Positions 1 through 8,176 of a DNA stretch of 64,000 nt are shown here, piece by piece. The notes under the pieces are model-generated. The model saw only the letters and a list, made by a program, of their open reading frames with translations. It made no database searches and was not told the DNA's origin. Within the stretch, counting starts at the first letter, position 1; each line of letters starts with the position of its first letter. Source of the stretch: Terriglobales bacterium (GTDB lineage: Bacteria; Acidobacteriota; Terriglobia; Terriglobales; Acidobacteriaceae); NCBI GenBank assembly GCA_025936825.1, contig JAICSO010000012.1, positions 62,001 to 126,000 of the forward strand, read 5' to 3'. The position numbers were made by a program, and so were the translations under genes.

Positions 1-1
1 G

Positions 2-454
2 CCGGCGTTCTATAACTACAAACCATCGGCGCGTCGAGGATATTTGTTTGACGACGTCTCACCGCTCTTCGCTTTCGGCTATGGCCTGAGCTACACGACC
101 TTCTCGATCAAAAATGTCCGGCTGGAAAAATCAAAGATCAAGCGCAACGGATCGACGCGTGTATTCGCCGACATCACCAACACCGGCAAGCGCGAAGGTT
201 GTGAAGTCGTGCAGATGTACATCCGCGACGTCGTCAGTTCTGTCACTCGGGCGGTGAAGGAATTGAAAGGTTTCGACAAGGTAACGCTGCGTCCGGGTGA
301 GACGAAGAAGGTTGCGTTCGACATAACCCCCGATTCGCTCGCGTTCTATGACATCAACATGAAGTACGTGGTCGAGCCCGGCGAGTTCACGATCATGGTC
401 GGTAACTCTTCGCGCGACGAAGATCTGCAGAAGGTCACGCTGACGGTGAGCTGA
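2..454 (+). CDS. Glycoside hydrolase family 3 beta-glucosidase, C-terminal fragment
   Basis: The reading frame is open from the left edge, so only the last 150 or so residues of the protein are in the window. The ORF-track start (TTG at 44) is not the gene start, because codons upstream continue the same protein. The block FGYGLSYTTF followed by a beta-rich domain (DITNTGKREGCEVVQMYIRD) is the classic end of GH3 enzymes: the tail of the second catalytic domain and then the fibronectin-III-like domain. GH3 enzymes release glucose or xylose from the non-reducing ends of oligosaccharides. The next genes are a sugar symporter and a GH10 xylanase, which suggests beta-glucosidase or beta-xylosidase activity on plant polymers. 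Substrate cannot be decided because the catalytic Asp lies outside the window. Confidence 0.9.
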   Translation, partial: PAFYNYKPSARRGYLFDDVSPLFAFGYGLSYTTFSIKNVRLEKSKIKRNGSTRVFADITNTGKREGCEVVQMYIRDVVSSVTRAVKELKGFDKVTLRPGETKKVAFDITPDSLAFYDINMKYVVEPGEFTIMVGNSSRDEDLQKVTLTVS

Positions 455-483
455 ACTCAACATCAACGAATAAACGAGGCGCC

Positions 484-1989
484 ATGCCTGAAACCCAACA
501 ATACGTCCCGGTAAAAGAAAAAGTCGGCTACGCGATGGGCGACATCGCCACCAACTTCTTCTTTCAGTCCATGATCCTGTATCAGACCCGCTTCTACACC
601 GACACTGCGGGACTTTCCGCCGGCGCGGTCAGTTACATGCTTTTCATTCTGCGGATCGTTGACGCCTTTGTTGACCCGTTCGTTGGCGGCTTGTCCGATC
701 GTACCCAATCTCGCTGGGGGAAATTCCGCCCCTGGATTCTCGGGACTGCCTTGCCATTCGGGCTGATCTTCTGGCTCACCTACGTTACACCCGATTTCGG
801 CCCCAGCTCAAAGCTAGTCTACGCGTACATCACCTACTCATTATTGATGATGATGTATTCCGCGAATAACACTCCGTATTCCGCGTTGATGGCGGTAATG
901 ACGCCCGACTCCAGCGAACGTAGCAGCATTGCCAGCTACCGTTTTGTGGGGGCGTTGATCGGCCAGTTCATCATCCAGGGCCTGCCGCTTCCGCTGGTGG
1001 CGAAGATAGGTCAGGGCAATTCGGCCAAGGGGTGGGCGGTTACTATGTCCATCTTCGCGGCCCTGATTGTGATTCTGAACCTGATCACATTCCTCAGCAC
1101 CAAGGAGAGATTGCAGCCGCCTCCAGGAGACAAACACTCCGTATGGGCCGATGTTAAGGACGTATTTAGTTGCGGCCCCTGGGTCGCCATGTTCGTCCTG
1201 ACTCTACTGGTTTTTACCATGCTGGTGGTTCGCGGGAGTTCGACCAATTATTTGTTTGCTTACTACCTCGATCATGGACAAATTCGAGAATTTCTCAGCA
1301 AGTTTGGGCTAGCTGAGGGAGCCAGCATTTCGGGGATTTGGGCTTCTACACTGAACGCCTTCGGGCTGCTGATCAAGCCCGACGGTTCCAATGCCGCTGA
1401 CGTTGCGTTCAGTTTGTTCTTCGTCGTCGGCAGCATCGTTCAAATCGTCGGCATCATCTTCTCTAAGCCACTCGCCGACCGTTTCGGCAAGAAGCCGGTT
1501 TTCATCGCCGGCGTCGCGGTCACAACAATTGCAACCGTGTGGGTATTCTGGGCCACTCCGTCGTCGATTGAGATGCTCTTCGCATTAAGCATTCTCTGGG
1601 CCGTTGGGTGGGGACCAACAGTTCCACTGCTCTGGGTAATGATCGCCGATGTGGCTGACTATTCCGAGTGGAAGAACTATCGACGCGCGACGGGATTTAT
1701 GTTCGCTGGAATCCTTTTTGCTCTGAAGGCGGGGCTCGGAATTGGCGGCGGACTCAGCGGGCAAGTGCTCAAGTGGTATGGATACGTTCCCAATGTTGCC
1801 CAAAGTGAGCGCTCTCTGCTCGGCATCCGTTTGGGCTCGAGCATTTTTCCGGCAATTCTTTTGGGTCTGGTCATCGTCTGTCTCTTCGCTTATCCGATCA
1901 GCAAATCGTTGAACGCCAAGATTCAGGATGACCTCACCGAGCGCAGAAAGAAATACGCAACCATGAACGCGCAAGCCACTTCTTCATAA
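484..1989 (+). CDS. MFS sugar:cation symporter, GPH family
   Basis: A 501-residue, very hydrophobic protein with about twelve predicted membrane segments. The cytoplasmic loop GGLSDRTQSRWGKFRPW at about residues 61-77 is the signature of the glycoside-pentoside-hexuronide:cation symporter family (MelB, XynP/YicJ-like). A second loop, ADRFGKKPVF, appears midway, as expected for the two-fold symmetry of MFS proteins. It starts 30 bases after the GH3 gene and ends 11 bases before the xylanase gene on the same strand, so the three probably form one carbohydrate-use operon. Uptake of xylo-oligosaccharides or xylosides is the likely role. Loop 6-7 is longer than usual, which is not diagnostic. Confidence 0.88.
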   Translation: MPETQQYVPVKEKVGYAMGDIATNFFFQSMILYQTRFYTDTAGLSAGAVSYMLFILRIVDAFVDPFVGGLSDRTQSRWGKFRPWILGTALPFGLIFWLTYVTPDFGPSSKLVYAYITYSLLMMMYSANNTPYSALMAVMTPDSSERSSIASYRFVGALIGQFIIQGLPLPLVAKIGQGNSAKGWAVTMSIFAALIVILNLITFLSTKERLQPPPGDKHSVWADVKDVFSCGPWVAMFVLTLLVFTMLVVRGSSTNYLFAYYLDHGQIREFLSKFGLAEGASISGIWASTLNAFGLLIKPDGSNAADVAFSLFFVVGSIVQIVGIIFSKPLADRFGKKPVFIAGVAVTTIATVWVFWATPSSIEMLFALSILWAVGWGPTVPLLWVMIADVADYSEWKNYRRATGFMFAGILFALKAGLGIGGGLSGQVLKWYGYVPNVAQSERSLLGIRLGSSIFPAILLGLVIVCLFAYPISKSLNAKIQDDLTERRKKYATMNAQATSS

Positions 1990-2000
1990 TCGGGGGTGAT

Positions 2001-3251
2001 ATGTCGTTCTTTGCCACGAGAGCTTCGAGAGAGATGCGCGCACGCGAAGGGCACGACTTCAGTCGTGCCGATAGATCTCCGAATAATCCGATTCCGAGCG
2101 GGCTTCAGCCCGCGAGGAATCTGCAGTTCACCTGCTCGCAACAAAGGGTCGCGATCTTCATTGCACTCCTCTGCACGTCCATCCTCGCCACTGCCCAACA
2201 GCCCACGCTGAAACAAGCATACGACGGCTGCTTTGTGGTCGGCGCAGCGCTCAATCCGTCTCAATTCACCGAGAAGAATGAGAAGGAATCTGCGCTCGTC
2301 AAAGCGCAATTCAACAGCACTACTCCCGAGAACGTGCTGAAGTGGGAAGCCATTCATCCTCAGCTTGACTCCTATAATTTCGCTCCCGCCGACCAGTACG
2401 TCGACTTCGGTCAAAAGAACCACATGTTCATCATCGGCCACACCCTCGTCTGGCATCACCAAACGCCGAAGTGGGTGTTCGAAGACGAGAAGGGAAATCC
2501 GGTCAGCCGCAAGGTCCTCCTGAAGCGCATGCACGATCACATTACGACCGTTGTCGGCCGCTACAGGGGCCGGGTCAAGGGATGGGATGTTGTCAACGAA
2601 GTTATCGACGAGGACGGCAGCCTCCGCAAGAGTCCCTGGTTCAACATCATCGGCCCCGACTACATCGAGAAGGCCTTCGAGTACGCGCACAAAGCCGATC
2701 CCCAGGCTCAGCTCTACTACAACGACTACAACCTCGAGACTGAAGCCAAGCGCAAAGGTGCATTGGAACTGGTCAAGAAACTCAAAGCCAAGCACGTGCC
2801 CATCACCGGCGTTGGTTTGCAGGACCACGTGAATCTTGACGGCCCTAGCCCCGACGAGATCAACGCAGCCATCGACGACTTCGGAAAACTGAGTATGAAA
2901 GTCATGATCACGGAACTCGACGTTACCGTTCTGCCGTGGCCGACTCCCCAGCAGACGGCGGATCCATCAGTGAGGGTGGCGTCCAATCCTAAACTGAATC
3001 CCTATCCCGACGGGTTGCCCGATTCCGTTCAGCAGCAGCTTGCAAAGCGCTATGGGGATCTATTTCATGCCTATGCCAGTCACTGCGGAGTGGTCACGCG
3101 CGTCACTCTGTGGGGTGTGAGCGACAAGAGTTCATGGCGGAACGGTTGGCCGATCCCAGGCCGTACCGATTATCCACTCCTGTTTGATCGCAATGACGAG
3201 CCCAAGCCCGCTTTCAACGCGGTGATCGAGGCTGCGCCCAAGAAGCCGTAG
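2001..3251 (+). CDS. Endo-1,4-beta-xylanase, GH10, with repeat-derived N-terminus
   Basis: The GH10 barrel is complete. WDVVNE carries the acid/base Glu (about residue 200) and MITELDV carries the nucleophile Glu (about residue 305), with normal spacing. HTLVWHHQTPKW and the Trp in VTLWGVSDKSSW match the glycone-binding strands. The enzyme cleaves internal xylan bonds and is probably secreted. The ATG at 2001 has a strong GGGGGTG ribosome site, but the signal-peptide-like stretch (RVAIFIALLCTSILATAQQ) begins only near residue 49. Residues of about 15-40 are encoded by a palindromic repeat that also occurs near 56.2 kb. No ATG, GTG or TTG lies in frame between residue 12 and the hydrophobic segment, so the long N-terminus seems to be translated as written. 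Confidence 0.93.
   Translation: MSFFATRASREMRAREGHDFSRADRSPNNPIPSGLQPARNLQFTCSQQRVAIFIALLCTSILATAQQPTLKQAYDGCFVVGAALNPSQFTEKNEKESALVKAQFNSTTPENVLKWEAIHPQLDSYNFAPADQYVDFGQKNHMFIIGHTLVWHHQTPKWVFEDEKGNPVSRKVLLKRMHDHITTVVGRYRGRVKGWDVVNEVIDEDGSLRKSPWFNIIGPDYIEKAFEYAHKADPQAQLYYNDYNLETEAKRKGALELVKKLKAKHVPITGVGLQDHVNLDGPSPDEINAAIDDFGKLSMKVMITELDVTVLPWPTPQQTADPSVRVASNPKLNPYPDGLPDSVQQQLAKRYGDLFHAYASHCGVVTRVTLWGVSDKSSWRNGWPIPGRTDYPLLFDRNDEPKPAFNAVIEAAPKKP
2045..2120. repeat. Two-hairpin palindromic repeat (family B) inside the xylanase 5' coding region
   Basis: Two perfect palindromes lie about 30 bases apart: GGCACGACT-TC-AGTCGTGCC (9-bp arms) and GCGGGCT-TC-AGCCCGC (7-bp arms). The same two-palindrome arrangement (GGCACGA..TCGTGCC then CGGCTTTAGCCG) recurs in several copies between 56.19 and 56.62 kb. 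Here the element is read in frame as part of the xylanase N-terminus. Confidence 0.8.
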
Positions 3252-3330
3252 CAACGCGAGACAACAGTCATTCGACCTGATACCCTCCTTTTCAGCAGCG
3301 GGCGGAGCAGGCGCTCTTAGTGAGCGTCAG

Positions 3331-3410
3331 CCGCGAAGCGGCGCCAGAATAGAGCCCGAGGGCGTGAGCCCTGGGTAGTATTAACAAAGAACAGCCCCGA
3401 AGGGGCGAAA
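3331..3410. repeat. Intergenic palindromic repeat, family A copy 1
   Basis: Contains GCGGCGCCAGAATAGAGCCC, then a GGGCGTGAGCCC palindrome, then AGCCCCGAAGGGGCGAAAG. The same order of blocks (GCGGCGC-AATA-AGCCC..GGCGTAAGCC..GGG-spacer-CCCCGAAGGGG) is found near 39.3 and 47.4 kb. It fills the gap between the xylanase and the M20 gene and could act as a transcript hairpin. Confidence 0.75.
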
Positions 3411-3423
3411 GAATGGGTTGCTC

Positions 3424-4767
3424 ATGGTTCCAATCACGCGGATTTTGCCCCTGATTACCCTTGCTGCGGTCACTGTATGTGTGTTCGCCGAGAGCGACGC
3501 GAACGATGTTAACGCCGTCTTTCCTGACGCCCGCGCACTCTACCTCGATCTTCACCAGCACCCGGAACTCTCAAATCACGAGGCCCAAACCGCCGCGACC
3601 ATGGCCGCCAAACTCCGCGCTCTCGGCTATGACGTTACCGAACATGTGGGTGGAACCGGAGTCGTGGCGCTTCTCAAGAATGGCGCTGGCCCAACCGCCA
3701 TGCTGCGCACCGAACTTGACGCGCTTCCCGTCGAAGAAAAAACTGGCCTTTCTTATGCCAGCAAAGTTCGCACCAAGGATGATTCCGGCGCCGATGTTCC
3801 TGTCATGCACGCCTGCGGCCACGATGTCCACATGGCAGCGCTCTACGGCACCGCTGCAATCATGGCTCGCACAAAATCTACCTGGCACGGCACATTGATG
3901 TTGATCGGCCAACCTGCGGAGGAAACCATTGGCGGCGCAATCGGAATGGTGAAGGACGGTCTATTCACGCGTTTTCCGCGGCCCGACGTAGCCATCGCCC
4001 TGCACGTCTTCAACGAGTTGCCAGCGGGAAAGGTTGGTGTTGTGCCGGGGATCTATGACTCCAACGACGACTCTCTCCGCCTCACCATCTACGGAAAGGG
4101 CGGCCACGGGGCCCGCCCGGATACCACAGTCGATCCCATCGTGATCGCCGCTCGAACCATTCTGGCCTTGCAAACCATTCCTTCACGCGAAGTGAAGCCT
4201 GGAGAACTGGCGATCATTACCGTGGGATACGTCCACGCCGGCACCAAGAACAACATCATCCCCGATCAGGCTGAACTCGGATTAACTGTGCGTACCTATA
4301 AGCCGGAAGTCCGGACCCAGGTGTTGTCCGCTATTGCACGTATTGCTAAGGCTGAAGCAGAAGCTGCCGGAGCACCACGCGAGCCCTCGATCGTGAAATA
4401 CGAAACCACCGACGCTGTCTATAACAATCCTGCGCTGGCTGAGAGACTAAGGGTTCCTCTGGAAGCCGCACTGGGTCACGACAATGTCAGTGTCGAGGCG
4501 CCAAAAACGGGTTCCGAGGACTTCTCTGTCTTCGTCGAGCAGGGAATTCCCGGTTTTTACTTCAATCTCGGTGGCGCTTACCCCGATAAATTTGCCGAAG
4601 CCAAGGCCGCAGGTGTGCCGCTGCCGTCCAACCACTCTTCTCTCTTCGCACCTGACCTCGATCCCGCTTTGCGCACCGGCATTACCGCCGAAATCGCCGT
4701 GCTGCAAAACCTCTTCAGTTCCTCGCCGGAAGACCTGAAGAAACTGACCGCGGAAGCGCCGCGCTGA
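3424..4767 (+). CDS. Exported M20-family amidohydrolase (AbgB/hippurate hydrolase-like)
   Basis: Starts with a signal peptide (ITRILPLITLAAVTVCVFAES), then shows the M20D order: LHQHPELSNHE, RTELDALPVEE, HACGHDVHMAALYG, QPAEETIGGA and TGSEDFSVF near the end. The CGHDVH and PAEE blocks hold metal ligands and the catalytic Glu of peptidase family M20; the middle part (about residues 190-305) is the lid/dimerisation domain. Members hydrolyse N-acyl amino acids, p-aminobenzoyl-glutamate or IAA conjugates. The substrate cannot be set from sequence. The ORF track begins at a TTG two codons earlier; ATG at 3424 is the simpler start. Periplasmic or extracellular location follows from the signal peptide. 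Confidence 0.88.
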   Translation: MVPITRILPLITLAAVTVCVFAESDANDVNAVFPDARALYLDLHQHPELSNHEAQTAATMAAKLRALGYDVTEHVGGTGVVALLKNGAGPTAMLRTELDALPVEEKTGLSYASKVRTKDDSGADVPVMHACGHDVHMAALYGTAAIMARTKSTWHGTLMLIGQPAEETIGGAIGMVKDGLFTRFPRPDVAIALHVFNELPAGKVGVVPGIYDSNDDSLRLTIYGKGGHGARPDTTVDPIVIAARTILALQTIPSREVKPGELAIITVGYVHAGTKNNIIPDQAELGLTVRTYKPEVRTQVLSAIARIAKAEAEAAGAPREPSIVKYETTDAVYNNPALAERLRVPLEAALGHDNVSVEAPKTGSEDFSVFVEQGIPGFYFNLGGAYPDKFAEAKAAGVPLPSNHSSLFAPDLDPALRTGITAEIAVLQNLFSSSPEDLKKLTAEAPR

Positions 4768-4834
4768 TGGCGAATAGCTTCCTTACATTCGCGTTGATCG
4801 GTCGCCCAAACTCAGAACAGCTTTCCCATCCGGA

Positions 4835-5388
4835 TCAGCTTCGCCGGAACTCCCGAACAATCCCTCTCCACAACGGAGCGCCTGTAATCCCAACCAGAAG
4901 GAAGGCGGCGAAAAGGACCACAGCATCAAGGCTGGCGCGGCCTTCTCTTGCCCAATAAACATCCCGAAGGTTCAGCCACAGCGCAAATTCATCCAGCGTG
5001 AGCGCCGCTGCCGCACCGTAAAAAACGCAAAGCAGCCGGCGTGCCGCCAGTCTCCACGACTTGGCTTCTCCTCCCGCATCGATCATCACCCGTAGCCAAC
5101 CAAGAGCAGCAGCAAAATGCCCCACACCAGATGATGGATATGCCTTCCGCCCATGTGAATGTCGTGAAAGGGCCCGACATTGTTGTGAATCGACCAGGTC
5201 AAGGCCCGGACTCCGGCAAACGTCAGGAAGAATGCGATGGATGAGAGAAGGATGCGTCGACGTGGTGTGTCGGGAATGTGCCGGTGGAGCAGTTCGCCCG
5301 CGCGCGTCCAATGGAGCAGGCCGACGATTGCCGCCGAGACAGCAGCTACGAATATGAATACGATCCACGCACCGGTCATAACAACCAC
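4835..5388 (-). pseudogene. Integral membrane protein gene with an internal frameshift
   Basis: Two overlapping minus-strand frames make one plausible protein. Frame one (about 100 residues from the GTG at 5388 or ATG at 5379) has two membrane segments and ends ...HHLVWGILLLLLVGYG-stop near 5086. The next frame continues with WLRVMIDAGGEAKSWRLAARR, then two more membrane segments (LLCVFYGAAAALTLDEFALWL and VVLFAAFLLVGITGA). One missing base in GTTGGCTACGGGTGATG explains the break: inserting one base gives ..VGY-x-VMIDAGG.. with no stop. So this is either a recent pseudogene or a sequencing error. I do not recognise a function. It lies downstream of rnhB on the same strand. Confidence 0.7.
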
Positions 5389-5475
5389 GCCGGACTATTT
5401 TGTAGCACGAATCAAGTTAGTAAAAAGTGGGAAGCATGCTCGTTTGCGAGAGCTGATTCGAGATGGGGACTTACT

Positions 5476-6228
5476 TTAAGAGGCTGCCGGAGTAGCTATC
5501 CGTTCCTTTTGCTGCTCTTCCTGCAACATGAACTCCAGCACTTCCTGAGGTACCGGAGCCTGCCAAACGGGTGCGAATGACTGCCGATGCAGGGGAGATG
5601 GCCCATGCTCGCGTAACGCCGCAAGGTGTTTGGGAGTGCTGTATCCCTTGTTCGACTTGAGACCGTACACCGGAAACACCGGATCCCACTCGGCAATCAT
5701 CCGGTCGCGCTCAACCTTGGCCAGGATGGACGCTGCCGCGATCGATGCCGACAGCGCATCCCCATGAATGATTGCGCGCTGAGGAATTTCGAGGTTTAGC
5801 TTCATGGCATCGATCAGAAGGTGATCGGGCGCTGGCTGCAGTTTCTGCACCGCCTCATGCATGGCCAGCTTGGAAGCGTGGTAGATGTTGATCTGATCGA
5901 TGCGAGCCGAGTCCACCGCTGCGATCGACCAGGCAATCGCGTGCTCGCGAATGCGCTCCGCTAGAACTTCGCGGCGTTCCGCGGGAAGCAACTTCGAATC
6001 GCGTAATCCCCGAATTCTGTAACTCGAGTCGAGCACCACGGCTGCGGCCACGACCGGCCCGAAGAGCGATCCGCGTCCAACTTCATCGACTCCTGCCACC
6101 AGCGTCGCGCCCGCGGCCCATGCGAGCTTCTCGTACTTGAGCGTGCAGCGCAGTCGCTTCAGCAGGCGCAGCTTGGCTGCCGACGGCGAAATCTCGTTAT
6201 CTGGGCGAGGTTGAGTACGCGTGGCCAC
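5476..6228 (-). CDS. rnhB: Ribonuclease HII
   Basis: RNase HII removes ribonucleotides and RNA from RNA/DNA hybrids in the cytoplasm. The protein shows GVDEVGRGSLFGPVVAAAVV (catalytic Asp48 and Glu49), DSKLLPAERRE, LLIDAM (Asp140) and the helix SIAAASILAKVERDRMIAEW with the last acidic ligand; the end has GYSTPKHLAALREHGPSPLHR, also family-typical. About 45 residues precede the core, longer than the usual 200-220-residue enzyme, and the N-terminal part is basic, so a somewhat later start is possible. The gene is followed by the frameshifted membrane-protein gene. Confidence 0.96.
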   Translation of the reverse strand: MATRTQPRPDNEISPSAAKLRLLKRLRCTLKYEKLAWAAGATLVAGVDEVGRGSLFGPVVAAAVVLDSSYRIRGLRDSKLLPAERREVLAERIREHAIAWSIAAVDSARIDQINIYHASKLAMHEAVQKLQPAPDHLLIDAMKLNLEIPQRAIIHGDALSASIAAASILAKVERDRMIAEWDPVFPVYGLKSNKGYSTPKHLAALREHGPSPLHRQSFAPVWQAPVPQEVLEFMLQEEQQKERIATPAAS

Positions 6229-6283
6229 TAAAAGGATGTTGGCCCACTTCGCCCTGTGTGTGCAAGAGGAAAAACTCGTGTGG

Positions 6284-6303
6284 GTCGGACATTCTTGTCC
6301 GAC
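6284..6303. terminator. Perfect hairpin between the phosphatase and rnhB genes
   Basis: GTCGGACA-TTCT-TGTCCGAC forms an 8-bp perfect stem with a 4-base loop. Read on the minus strand it lies just after the phosphatase stop and is followed about 10 bases later by GTTTTTCC, so it may work as a weak terminator. It could equally be a small repeat element. Confidence 0.45.
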
Positions 6304-6320
6304 AAATAGCCAAGCAAGGC

Positions 6321-7532
6321 CTAGGCCACTTTAATCAGCATGCACGTAATATCGTCGTGCTGAGGCGTGGATCCAACAAATGCATTCACATCGAAGATCA
6401 TTCGGTCGAGAAGTAGGTCCGGTGTCATTCCTATATTCCCGTTCAGAATAGCTAACATGCGCTGCTCGCCATATTCCTCACCGGCGTGATTCACGGCTTC
6501 AACCAAGCCATCAGTGAAGATGATCAGCCAATCTCCGCTCGCCAGGGTGACTTCCCCGGATGCATAACTGACATCCTGCTGAATCCCGAGGGGCAAACCG
6601 CCGGCATCAAGCCGCTCGACCACCCCAGAACCTCGACGCAGCACCGGATTGTTGTGTCCCGCATTGATGTATTTCAGTCGACGATTGTCAGGCTCATACT
6701 CCCCGATGAATGCGGTCGTAAATCGCAATCCGCCCTGGCTGTTGCAGCAGGCGTAGTTGTTCATGCCTGCGACCAGTTGCGGCAGCGCACATCCCGTAGA
6801 CGACAAAGTCTTGAGGCTTGCTTGAAACGTGGCCATGAGCAACGCTGCCGGAATGCTTTTCCCGGCCACATCCGCGACCGCCAAGAGCAGCGTTTGTTCT
6901 TGCGGTGTGAGCGCTTGCCGCGGAAAAACGTCGTAATAGTCGCCCGCAACAGTGTTCGCCGGGCGAGTGGAGAACGCGATCGTCAGCCCAGGAACCAAGG
7001 GAGGAGTGGCAGGCAACAGCCAGCTCTGGATGTCGCGTGCGATCTCAAGATCCCGCTTCATCACCACGCGATCCGCAATCTCCAGGATGAGCACAATGAA
7101 CAGCGCCACCCCGCCCCAGAACTGAAAATTGGGCGTCACGATCTGGATGTCGTGCTTGCCCTCAAAATGAACACCGCCACTGGGCAGGATGAGCAGCACA
7201 ACCCCGATCAAGAGTAGGATCCTGCGCGCCGGCGTGAGCTTCTCCAGTACAGCCCACATGAACGCCTTCAGCTTTTGAATGAAAGCCCGCCCTTTCGGCT
7301 GGCCCGTAGGTTGTTCAATATCAAAGTCGCGCTGATAGAACTTGTAGCCGCTCTGCGCATCGCGTTTGAACTGCGACCACAGTTCCGTCATTTCCATTCC
7401 TGCGGTCACGCGTTGCCAGAACCGATCAAGATTGTTCAATGCGCGAGGGCGCCCGTTGTGCGGTGGAGGCGCATTGCCTGGCCGTTGCCAATCGCCCCGC
7501 GGGTCGGGCGTAGATGTCTGCTGGTTCGGCAT
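6321..7532 (-). CDS. Membrane-anchored PP2C/SpoIIE-type serine phosphatase (RsbU-like)
   Basis: A 403-residue protein. About 95 soluble residues are followed by two membrane segments (ARRILLLIGVVLLILPSG and FWGGVALFIVLILEIADRVV, about residues 102-155), then a PP2C_SIG/SpoIIE phosphatase domain. Domain marks are EIARDIQSWLLP, AGDYYDVF (metal-binding Asp), LLAVADVAGKSIPAALLMA, INAGHNNPVL, LIIFTDGLVEA and HDDITCMLIK. These enzymes dephosphorylate anti-anti-sigma proteins and so control partner-switching stress responses. No RsbV or RsbW gene is adjacent. The gene lies directly downstream of rpsT on the same strand. Confidence 0.88.
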   Translation of the reverse strand: MPNQQTSTPDPRGDWQRPGNAPPPHNGRPRALNNLDRFWQRVTAGMEMTELWSQFKRDAQSGYKFYQRDFDIEQPTGQPKGRAFIQKLKAFMWAVLEKLTPARRILLLIGVVLLILPSGGVHFEGKHDIQIVTPNFQFWGGVALFIVLILEIADRVVMKRDLEIARDIQSWLLPATPPLVPGLTIAFSTRPANTVAGDYYDVFPRQALTPQEQTLLLAVADVAGKSIPAALLMATFQASLKTLSSTGCALPQLVAGMNNYACCNSQGGLRFTTAFIGEYEPDNRRLKYINAGHNNPVLRRGSGVVERLDAGGLPLGIQQDVSYASGEVTLASGDWLIIFTDGLVEAVNHAGEEYGEQRMLAILNGNIGMTPDLLLDRMIFDVNAFVGSTPQHDDITCMLIKVA

Positions 7533-7613
7533 TTTGAGGGATGCCGAATTATAAAAGGAATGGAGGGTAAGGAGCCACGATGGACGTTGCGATTAAGGCC
7601 GTGCTTCGTTCAA

Positions 7614-7877
7614 TTACTTCAGCGCTGCGAGTCGCGCTCCCAGACGCGATTTGTACCGTCCGGCGGTGTTCTCGTGCAACACGCCCTTCTGAATGGCCTT
7701 ATCGAGCGCGGAGACAGTCTTGCGGTAGGTCTGCTCAGCAGCAGCCTTGTCACCCTTAGCCAGAGCTTCTCGCATATCGCGCAGGGCGGTACGCAGCCGC
7801 GAAGTGTTGCCGCGGTTGCGTTCGGTGCGACGTTCGGTCTGGCGGGCGCGCTTAAGCGCAGAGAAATGGTTTGCCAT
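7614..7877 (-). CDS. rpsT: 30S ribosomal protein S20
   Basis: An 87-residue, strongly basic protein starting [22 protein letters not shown], with the family's Lys/Arg-rich helices and the end [20 protein letters not shown]. It binds 16S rRNA early in 30S assembly. An AAAGG ribosome site precedes the ATG, and a near-consensus sigma-70 promoter lies about 67 bases upstream. Length is normal. Confidence 0.97.
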   Translation of the reverse strand: MANHFSALKRARQTERRTERNRGNTSRLRTALRDMREALAKGDKAAAEQTYRKTVSALDKAIQKGVLHENTAGRYKSRLGARLAALK

Positions 7878-8176
7878 TTACGTAAATGCCTTTGTTTTGA
7901 GATGTCCGGGGACTATGCAGGCCTGCCGGAGGATCGAAGTATCATTTTACGAGACTCTGGGTGCTACGTCAAAAACATCCATCCAGCATCTTCTCAGCCG
8001 ATTGACTCCCGCTCTGCCCCAGCAGTACGCTTTTACAGAACTGTTATCTACCTACCTCATGGGGCGAAGTACAATCCGGAACAGGGGCTCGAAAGTAGCG
8101 TCTCCGGCTGCTCTTACGCATCTAATCACTGCCCGAACCGGCGCTTCTGCGCCCAGGAGTTTCCATAAGAAGCTGA
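7878..8176. other. Divergent intergenic region between rpsT and phoH
   Basis: About 300 bases without a convincing gene. It holds the rpsT promoter on the minus strand and a weaker candidate on the plus strand (TTGACT at 8002, 18 bases, TACGCT). ORF-track lines that cross it (7275-8168, 7747-8193) are long open frames antisense to rpsT and the phosphatase, with no protein-family features. Confidence 0.5.
7944..7972 (-). promoter_or_regulatory. Sigma-70 promoter for rpsT
   Basis: On the minus strand, TTGACG and TAAAAT are separated by exactly 17 bases, and the -10 box ends 66 bases before the rpsT ATG. Both boxes match the housekeeping consensus at five of six positions. Confidence 0.7.

Noticed and set aside
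1923-2828. 301-codon minus-strand ORF across the xylanase start
   Set aside because: Overlaps two well-supported plus-strand genes and shows only low-complexity Val/Leu/Asp sequence.
4767-4958. 63-codon ORF after the M20 gene
   Set aside because: Overlaps the 3' end of the frameshifted membrane gene on the other strand and has no features.
7275-8168. 297-codon plus-strand ORF over the phosphatase, rpsT and the phoH promoter region
   Set aside because: Antisense to two clear genes; translation has no recognisable domain.
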